Made by a program: the position numbers and the translations under genes. From Dermacentor variabilis (lineage: Eukaryota > Arthropoda > Arachnida > Ixodida > Ixodidae): DNA of 64,000 bases. The notes below the pieces were generated by a model. That model had not been told where the DNA came from. It worked only from the letters and a program-made list of their open reading frames with translations, and did no database searches. Positions 56,975 through 64,000 of this stretch are shown one piece after another; within the stretch, counting starts at the first letter, position 1; each line of letters starts with the position of its first letter. The stretch covers positions 26,061,868-26,125,867 of the forward strand of contig NW_027460291.1 in assembly GCF_050947875.1 (NCBI RefSeq), in the 5' to 3' direction.

Positions 56975-58445
56975 TTGTCACTGCGAGCAACACGGGTTAG
57001 ATACTGGGGAATGCTTCTATGCATGGGCCCTATAACGTAAAACTATTCCAAAATGTTTCTATTCCAATCTCCTGACGTCAAATTTGCGTAACCACCAACG
57101 CAAGCACCGGGCGGTCACCCGCAGGGTTGTCTGAACAGACCAATCAAACGCTCTCCTCGTTCATAGGAGGTCACGTTTGTTTGCATGAAAAACGAATAAC
57201 ATTGCCTACACTGAGCGGCTTGTCATATCTAATTGGCTGACAAGAGGCGAGGAGAACGCTCAAGTGGAGAGGGATTCGATGGGGCCGAGCCACTGCACTG
57301 AAAGTAGATAACCGGGTGAAGAGGGTGGTGCCGGCGTCTACGATTGGTCGGCTTTCCCTTACTTAGCTTGCGGTGGCTGGTCGAAAATCGCGGCGGCATG
57401 CAACGGAAGCTCAAGAATGACGCTAAAACGGACCCTCAGCAAAGAAGAGTTGGCAGAATGAGGGGGTAAACGTGCCGAAAGTGCTCGAAAACGTTACACG
57501 GCCACGCAAGAAGCTTTATTATACCCAAATACGCCCATGCTCTACGGCAGGTGCGAGTAGCGAGCGTCTGAGCGATCGGCGGTAACCATCTTCTATTCCT
57601 TTCGGAACGGGTCAGCCTGCGGCTATTCCGAAGAAAATTGAGTTTTGTTCGGCATATTAATGCATCTTTATCGCGTACACGTCACTTTGACGCGGTGAGT
57701 TCTTGCGGTTTTGTGACGTCGCGTGACAGGCAGGTGAAGTGGGTGCAGCCCGAAAACTTTTTACCAATAGCCGAGGGCTAATGGCGAAAAGGGGTCGAAT
57801 CAGAAATAACTGTTTTTCTTTTTTCTGTCAAATCATTCATAAACAGTGTGTACACATCATATCAGATGGGGAGGTATCGCGGTTTTCGTGACGTCGCGTG
57901 ACAGACAGGTGAAGTGGGGGTGGTCGAAAAACGTTTTTGACCAATCGTGGAGGGCTGATAACAGAATTGGAATAGAAAAGTTTGGAATAGTTTTACGTTA
58001 TAGCGCCCCATGTTCAAGCACGTGTTCAGGGTTCGAATATGTTCTTTGTGAGAAGAACACGTGTACAAGGCTATAGTGTCAGATTTCTGAAAGAGCATGA
58101 TAGATATGTACTGCCCGATAAATGAGTAACCCACACAATAGAATGCCATTCTGTTGTCCTCGCCTTTTGTGTCATACTGTACTCGCGTCAATCGTGCACT
58201 GCGTACCGGCAAAGCCGGGCGTTTGTCATAAATTATGCGCATTTCCTCTATTTCTGTGTAGGGTTCACACTGTTCACAAGCATCATCACCACACCAAGCA
58301 CGTTCATCACCACAAGCACACCAAAGGGCGCAACACGCTGCTCATCCTCGACCGACAGCATGAGAGGCGCCACCATGGTGGCGGATACCATGGCGGGGGT
58401 TACCACAGTGGCTATCACGGAGGCTATCATGGAAGCTACTGGTGA
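53343..58445 (+). CDS. Secreted histidine-rich protein, 139 aa (join 53343..53578, 58262..58445)
   Basis: Two exons join in frame at a split Pro codon (residue 79). Residues 1-28 form a signal peptide: basic start, hydrophobic core, predicted cut after SSEA. The mature 111 residues have no Cys and about 23 His. Segments: a Lys-rich amphipathic helix, 30-50 (GHKKHKKIMKVLLAHALLKK); a Pro-rich part, 51-80 (VIPIPIPFP, VPVPNPIPFKVPV); a His block, 81-98 (HKHHHHTKHVHHHKH); a linker ending in RR (114-115); and a Gly/Tyr/His tail, 116-139, with four GY-H type repeats. Composition suggests metal binding, membrane activity or a cuticle or cement role. I do not recognise the family. It differs from the Cys-containing microplusin/hebraein His-rich peptides of ticks. 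Start chosen as the only ATG after the acceptor, with good context. Confidence 0.75.
55500..55690 (-). mobile_element. I-like LINE 3'-end fragment
   Basis: The minus strand reads GGPVGPQCGG, a stop, then ARPTMPTWEGFAAPPSGSAF, which resembles the extreme C terminus and 3' UTR of I-like tick LINEs. It is followed by a run ending in AATAAAGTTATTGTTTGTC-like sequence. Only the last 190 bases remain. Confidence 0.5.
56867..56971. repeat. Compound microsatellite (ATCT)n-(CT)n-(AT)n
   Basis: About 21 bases of ATCT repeats, about 23 of CT, and about 61 of AT follow without interruption. Lies in intron 2. Confidence 0.95.
57025..58008 (+). mobile_element. Non-autonomous DNA transposon, 984 bp, Harbinger-like (copy 1)
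   Basis: Terminal inverted repeats of about 40 bp: GGGCCCTATAACGTAAAACT at the left and the complement of AGTTTTACGTTATAGCGCCC at the right, continuing through ATTCCAAA...TTTCTATTCCAAT. CAT flanks both ends (57022-57024 and 58009-58011), a 3-bp target-site duplication. Three-base duplications with GGG termini suggest the PIF/Harbinger superfamily. There is no transposase, so movement would depend on an autonomous relative. An internal segment of about 80 bp (GTGACGTCGCGTGACAG...) occurs twice, at about 57710 and 57890. Confidence 0.85.
58039..58096 (+). repeat. 58-bp segment duplicated at 60790-60847
   Basis: The segment ends in the block GTCAGATTTCTGAAAGAGC and matches 60790-60847 in about 50 of 58 positions by eye. 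It lies between the transposon and exon 3. Confidence 0.75.
58262..58445 (+). other. Exon 3 (coding part) of the secreted-protein gene
   Basis: It starts after the acceptor TTTCTGTGTAG, completes the split Pro codon and reads 60 further residues to TGA at 58443-58445. It encodes the His block and the Gly/Tyr/His tail. The 3' UTR is not resolved: the first strict AATAAA I find downstream is at 60095-60100. Confidence 0.75.
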
Positions 58446-61400
58446 AAACTGCTAAACGGACACCATAGTAGGATGACTACAAGTGCTTAGCTTTTTACAA
58501 TGTGATCATACGTAAGAGATCAACAGAATGGACAGAGTCTTACTGGTATGTCGGCGTCGAGTGCTTGTACGTTGATAACTAGCTCGCTAGCATGTATCAC
58601 CTCAAAGAGCGCCTGACAACTGACACGCGCAAAATGTAAATGAAGCATAACGGACTGTTTTCTATCAAACTGGCGTATCCGAAAGATGCCGGTGAACTCC
58701 TAAATAGCACTCCTTGATTGGCAGCTGCAACATTTAAGGTCTGGCAGTGCTTATGTGGCTTTATAAACTTAGTGTCGACTTTCAGAAAAAACGTTTTAGA
58801 GGTTCCCTTTCAGAAATATATCCCAAAGTCAATTTATCACTAAATGTCCCAAGGTGTCAAGCGTAATGTCCGCTACAGGAAAATATTTGGCATTCGCTTT
58901 GTACGTATTCCATTGCTCATGTACGCCTGGTCATCGATGTGTGTGATTCAATGTGTGCTTCCACGTATTTTTGTACCCGTGCGAGAGTGTGTTCCCAATT
59001 CGAGAAAGCTAGACTAAGTGTAATATTTTACCTTACTCAACCGAATACACGAAGCGAAACCCCGCAACTTTTGCATCTTTTGAATGAGACCGCAGCGTTC
59101 TCACGCCCGGCTCAATTGTTTTCCTACTTCGCAAAGCGGCGAGCACGTGTAATTTTTTTTAGCAATCTGGGCCTAAAATTGGTGCCGTGTGCATTTTCAG
59201 CACTGCATATAGAACGAGTGAGTGCTATGGCTTCCTGTGTTTTCTTTTAGGTGTGAAGTAAAGTCCTCTATTGCACTTTACAGTAGTACAGTTATCTAGT
59301 TCCGTGTTTTTATTGCAAACTACGAATAAGCGAGCTCCTTCAAGTGCAAATTGAGCCTTCTGCGAAATTTAGGTGCACATTGAAATTGTATGGGTAATAT
59401 TAAAACAAAAATTTATAGCACTTTTTACGTACTACTGTTGGGTGCATGTCATGCTTTTGTGATACATTTAGTCGTGTACTATTGTGTAATCGATGTGAAG
59501 CTCTTGTGTACTCTTTTTTTTGTGCTATGTTGCTGCGTACACTCATCCAAGAACTTTTTATTTTAACGTGATTATTGTCCTCCTTCGTTGTCTTCCGTTA
59601 TTTGCCTTGCGTGACGTGTTGTAGAGCGCGTGGTCTGTGTTGCTTGCATGAGAACTTAACATTTCAAAGGAGAGGCCGGCTGATATGCCTGATAACTCTG
59701 CCAAAATACGGGTCAGAACTGTATCGCTTACGTACGTTCTTATGTAACCAAAGACATCATTTTAAAAAGCTGCTTGGAAAGCACATGTATTTCAACTTCG
59801 GGCATGTATCTTTATATGAAGTCTTGCGTCCCGAACATTCTATAGAATTACATGGTCTATGAAGCGGTGCATTGCATAATTTCACATGATTTTGCGTTTC
59901 TAACCTCAGCAGTGAAGCTGGGAAGCTAAAAAAAATTGACAGGAGTTGTCGACAATATTCGGCCACCTTATTACGTAAACCGTGTCGTCGTACCCTCGTG
60001 TGTCAAAGCTCAAGAGAGTGCGACAAATGTCTTTCCCTAATGTTTACAGCTTATTTAATGTAGAGGTGAAATAAGAAGTAAAGCGGATTAGCAAAATAAA
60101 GTCAGATGCGATGACAAGTGAACCTTACGTTTTTGACCAAGGATGTCTGCTTATGCATTAAGGACTCATTGTATTGTACACGAGAAACGTTTCTACAAAG
60201 GAAAAATAATCTGTCACGTGGAAAATAAAAACAAGCAAGAAGAATTTGTTGGTATTACTGGTCTCAAATAACATTGACCGACGAGTCACTAGGGTTTTTA
60301 TTATAAATGCATCCATCAATGCAAATATCACCATAGACATATTTTTGAAACCTCTTATGAATTGTTAAAGTACTGAAAGTTGGACGAGTTGGTAGCTGCA
60401 CATTATGAAACTGGAGCGCGCACAACAAACGAGACACAAAGCAAAGGTAGCGCACAAGCGCTGAGTCGCAACTGAGTTTTATATTTTTAAAGAAAATTGC
60501 GCAATCATATATACCCAGGCTACCCAAAGTGACCATGTGCAAGAGAGTTTAGAATAAAAATTAAAATATGTATATAGAACTACGTCTAACAAACACAGAA
60601 ATTGTACACATTCTAAAAATTCACGTGGTGTTCAAAAACGTAAATTTCTTGTCAATTAGTAGTATAGATGGCTCATTTGCACATATCGGCAGGCTTTTTA
60701 ATATGGAAGGCCTCGGTTATGACACATCTTATAAATATTTGACGAGGAGTGACAGAGACGATTGATACCGAGAGAAATATTGGATGCAGATGTTGTATGT
60801 TAGAAGAATACGTGTATTAGGCTATAATGTCAGATTTCTGAAAGAGCCGTAGGTATAGTCGCGTGATTTCAGTGACATTAGTGTTAAGCGCGCGTCATGT
60901 TATTAGACTTACTGGTAGCACAGCGCAAATTCAGTCGTACCCAGAAGGATCGGAAGCCGGGAGCGCAACCCCCTTCCCCCCTCCCCCCATTTTCGGGAGC
61001 TCTTTGTGTTTATTTATGTCTATACAGAATATAGGTAAGTACATAGGCATGCATGATATTTAGACTCGACACGTTCCTCCGTTAACTATTAGCGATTCCT
61101 GGTCCCAACATATCTGATGGGAAGGATTTTTATGTCAGGTATATATTGCTTCTTGTTGGCTTGTAAACACCAAATTTATTTAACCAGGAGTGGTAAAATA
61201 ATGACCATAGCACTTGACATTGGCAGCGTAATTTCTACTGGACGTGTACCTTTCATCGCAGCTTTGGTTCCTTTGTGTGGGATAGGAAAACAACACTGAC
61301 TCTATTTTCTTCATCTGACGTTTCTTAAAGGTCGCCGGTTCGTGTATAGTAAAGGAATGTTAGTTTCTTATTTTGTACAAGATTCAATTGCTTGCCGCGC

Positions 61401-61653
61401 GCCATTGGATGCGGCTTTCTTTTACCATTTTGAGAGAACAAAATGCAAAGTGATTCATCGGACGTACACGCGAATGTGCTTTAGGTACTACCCCCGAATT
61501 CCTTTATATTTCTTGCCGGCTACGTTTGACGTACTCATTAGTCGTCTTTGGGATACGGTGTATCCATAACGAGAGAGCTATTCCGCAAAGCCACATCTCA
61601 CGAAGCTTTACGTTATACTGAGTGTACAGTGGCTAGAATAGATTTTACTTCAG
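58446..61653. other. Downstream region: unresolved 3' UTR and non-coding DNA
   Basis: No second gene is visible. Possible 3' UTR of the secreted-protein gene occupies an unknown part. About 60375-60500 resembles one half of the palindromic repeat at 51449-51544 in style (GCGCACAAGCGCTGAG with a nearby TTTTAT). 60790-60847 repeats 58039-58096. Confidence 0.45.
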
Positions 61654-62637
61654 GGGCCCTATAACGTAAAACTATTCCAATATGTTTTTATTCCAATCTC
61701 CTGACGTCAAATTTGCGTAAGCGCTGACGTAAGGATCAGGCCGTCACCCACAGCGTTGTCTGAATAGACCAATCAAACGCTATCCTAGTTCAGAGGAGGT
61801 CCCTTTTGTTTGCTTGAAAAAACGAATAGCATTGCCTACACTGAGCGGCTTGTTTTATCAAATTGGCTGACAAGAGGCGAGGAGCACGCTCAAGTGGAGA
61901 GGGATTCGATTGGGGCCGAGGCACTGCGCTGAATATCGATAACCGGATCAAGAGGGTGGTGCCGGCGTCGGCGGTTGGTCCGCTTTTTCTTACTGGCTTG
62001 CGGTGGCTCGTCGAAAATTGCGGCGGCATGCAACGGAAGCTTAAGAATGACGCTGAAACGGATACTCGGCAAAGAAGTGTTGGCAGAACGAGGTCGTAAA
62101 CGTGCCGAAAGTGCACGAAAACGTTACACGGCCACGCAAAAAGTTTTATTAGACGCAAATAGACCCATGCACTCCGGCAGGGGCGAGTAGCCAGTGCCGG
62201 AGCGATCGGTGACTGGCATTTTTATTCCCTTCGGAACGGGGCAGCCTGCGGCTATTCAGAAGAAAATTCACTTTTGTTCGGCATATTAAGGTATCTTTAA
62301 CGCGTGCACGTTACTTCGACGCGGTAAGTTTTGGCGGTTTTGGGACGTCACGTGAGAGGCAGGTGATGTGGGTGCAGCCCGAAAACTTTTGACCAATAGC
62401 CGAGGGCTATGGCGAGAAGGCGTCGAATCAGAAATAACTATTTTTGTTTTGTTCAGTCAAATTATGCTTCATCAGTGTGTGCACGTCATATCAGATGGGG
62501 AGCTATCACGGTTTTCATGACGCGGCGTGAGAGACAGGTTAAGTGGGGGTGGTCCCAAAAAGTTTTTGACCAATCGTGGAGGGCTGATTGCAGAATTGGA
62601 ATAGAAAAGCTTGGAATAGTTTTACGTTATAGCGCCC
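61654..62637 (+). mobile_element. Non-autonomous DNA transposon, 984 bp, Harbinger-like (copy 2)
   Basis: Same orientation and exactly the same length as the copy at 57025-58008. It has matching terminal inverted repeats and a CAG duplication on both sides (61651-61653 and 62638-62640). Internal differences are scattered substitutions and small indels. An internal plus-strand stretch (about 62050-62190) reads KRILGKEVLAERGRKRAESA and onward without a stop, whereas copy 1 has stops there. Confidence 0.85.
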
Positions 62638-64000
62638 CAGAGCACTACTTTCGTATTGCAATTTTCATATTCCCTACAGAATGCGGCGCTGCTGCACCAA
62701 AAAATAAAGGTTTTGGCGTCATCAAGGCTATCAGAAAAATCGAACAGGAACAATTTTTTTTCCTTGGTGTAAGTATCCTCGATGATGGTGTCCAAGATTT
62801 CTTAGTTCCTCTAAGTTATCTCAAAGGGGGTTGCGTGACTGCTTTTCACTTAATGACGCACCGCTTTTTGCCGAAGTTACAAAACAAACAGTGATTGTAC
62901 CAAAGTGCCCGTCGCGCACGCATACCCTTCCATCATCACATGTGCTAGGCAGCACAATCGAAAGCAGTAAACAGACGTACTGAAATGCACGAAATGACGG
63001 TGGAATAGATGCAGCACTCGAGTGGTGGTGAGGGCGTATGGCTTCTGTCTTTCTGCTAATGGCATATTAGAGTGGCGGAAAATATTTAATTTGGCCCTAT
63101 TAAACAAACTCTCCGCAGCAGGGCAGCGCAAACATCAACAAAAAAGAAGGAAGACAAAAAAACATCAAATATGTTGTAGAGAACCCGCATACACAATATT
63201 CCAAACCGAGATTCTACCCCAACGCTAACGTTGCGATACTTCTATAGTTCAGATGCACTCTGTTGTATCTATCACTGACTGCAGACTGTATCTTGACTAA
63301 TAATCTTTTTAAATATCAGCGTAGGAGAAATTCCAGTCTTGCAGATTTTACGTTCATTCTTCTCTAACTTTTTATTTGTACCTTATGCCACGCCAATAGC
63401 CATTTGAGAGCGCCTTTCTTGTTCGAAAAGTGAGCCCTCAGGCGCACTGGCACTCATTACCATCGAAGTGAGCGAGTCCGCCTAGATTCTCTGTCCCATC
63501 TTGGCAGAACACACCTACAACATTCATAACTTGCATTTAAGTATTAGGGTGTATTGAAAGGCCCGAGGCTAACAATGAGTTTATAGCACTCTTTCGTGAA
63601 GCACAGTCAAGACGAAACTGAAGGAGAGCAACAAAGCAAACGGTAACATAACCAGGGTTATTCGCACCTTTTTGCGGAAGAACACAGACGGCACATTGAA
63701 GATTGGCCAGCTGCGCTAACTGTACGGCAAAGAGTTTAGCTGTGACTCATTAGGTTCATTTACATTTTTTTAGAAGATGAATCAGACTTTCGACTCCGAT
63801 ATGTCCGGAAACGTGAAGTATACAAACACAGCTGCACGCCCGACGTTATTCCACGCATCACTCAAGCGGATCGCTAGTGAGACGTTATCACATAGTGTGA
63901 AAGCGGGAATCAACGGTGTAGAAGCAGAGGAGAAGCAGCTTCTAGCAAGCTGTTTCAGCAGGAATGCCGACCAGCGTCGACTGCGCTCACGGAGACGCCC
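62638..64000. other. About 1.36 kb of non-coding DNA to the window end
   Basis: No supportable gene. Frames such as 62409-62894 run out of the transposon and have no recognisable domain. Confidence 0.45.

Larger units (their letters stand above)
53579..58261 (+). other. Predicted intron 2 (about 4.7 kb)
   Basis: Donor GTGAGT at 53579 and acceptor CTATTTCTGTGTAG ending at 58261. The intron carries a LINE 3' fragment, a compound microsatellite and a 984-bp DNA transposon that ends about 250 bases before the acceptor. The remaining sequence shows no gene. Confidence 0.7.

Noticed and set aside
61790..62158. 122-codon minus-strand frame in transposon copy 2
   Set aside because: The matching stretch of copy 1 is interrupted, and no transposase or other domain is visible.
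62409..62894. 161-codon plus-strand frame crossing the transposon end
   Set aside because: Half of it is transposon sequence, so it cannot be an ancestral gene. No domain is visible.
58446..64000. A second, related secreted-protein gene
   Set aside because: The repeated 58-bp segment at 60790 suggested a duplicated exon, but no His-rich coding block or splice-linked exon follows it.

Overview
The window looks like nuclear DNA of a hard tick, probably a metastriate ixodid. The argument is repeat content: several copies of a tRNA-derived SINE with the layout of the tick element Ruka, RTE-, I- and CR1-like LINEs, Gypsy-type LTR retrotransposons, a pogo/POGK-like DNA transposon, and split genes with consensus GT-AG introns. 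Family names come from memory of sequence patterns. No database search was possible, and the species is not determined.

Layout. 1-2.2 kb: decayed RTE-clade LINE. 2.6-7.0 kb: minus-strand LTR element with gag-like ORFs but no visible pol, carrying a primer binding site that reproduces 45 nt of mature tRNA-Leu including CCA, and containing a Ruka SINE with a 13-bp target-site duplication (TSD). 7.47-13.37 kb: full-length I-like LINE flanked by a perfect 11-bp TSD. 13.4-17.9 kb: mostly anonymous DNA with a foldback element and a Penelope-like endonuclease relic. 17.95-19.61 kb: pogo-like transposon with inverted terminal repeats and TA duplications, its transposase broken by one frameshift and several stops. 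19.9-21.15 kb: about 600-bp inverted duplication of a tandem tRNA-containing repeat. 25.5-30.7 kb: old minus-strand Gypsy element, split by a tandem array of the same tRNA-containing repeat. 31-46 kb: four more minus-strand LINE copies or pieces, a SINE, and a (TA)58 microsatellite.

The only host gene I can support lies on the plus strand between about 48.2 and 58.45 kb. A TATA box and initiator-like site precede a short untranslated leader exon. A 5.0-kb intron leads to exon 2, which carries the start codon, signal peptide, a lysine-rich helix and a proline-rich stretch. A 4.7-kb intron leads to exon 3, which carries a histidine-rich block and a Gly/Tyr/His tail. The joined product is a 139-residue secreted, histidine-rich protein with no cysteine in the mature part. 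If the signal peptide is cut where predicted, the mature N terminus is Met-Gly-His, which fits the amino-terminal copper/nickel-binding (ATCUN) pattern.

Two 984-bp non-autonomous DNA transposons with terminal inverted repeats and 3-bp TSDs (CAT, CAG) lie at 57.0 and 61.7 kb, the first ending about 250 bp before exon 3. Nothing here suggests an operon, a CRISPR array or bacterial DNA. Mobile elements of several ages dominate the window, and the single secreted-protein gene spans about 10 kb for 139 codons.
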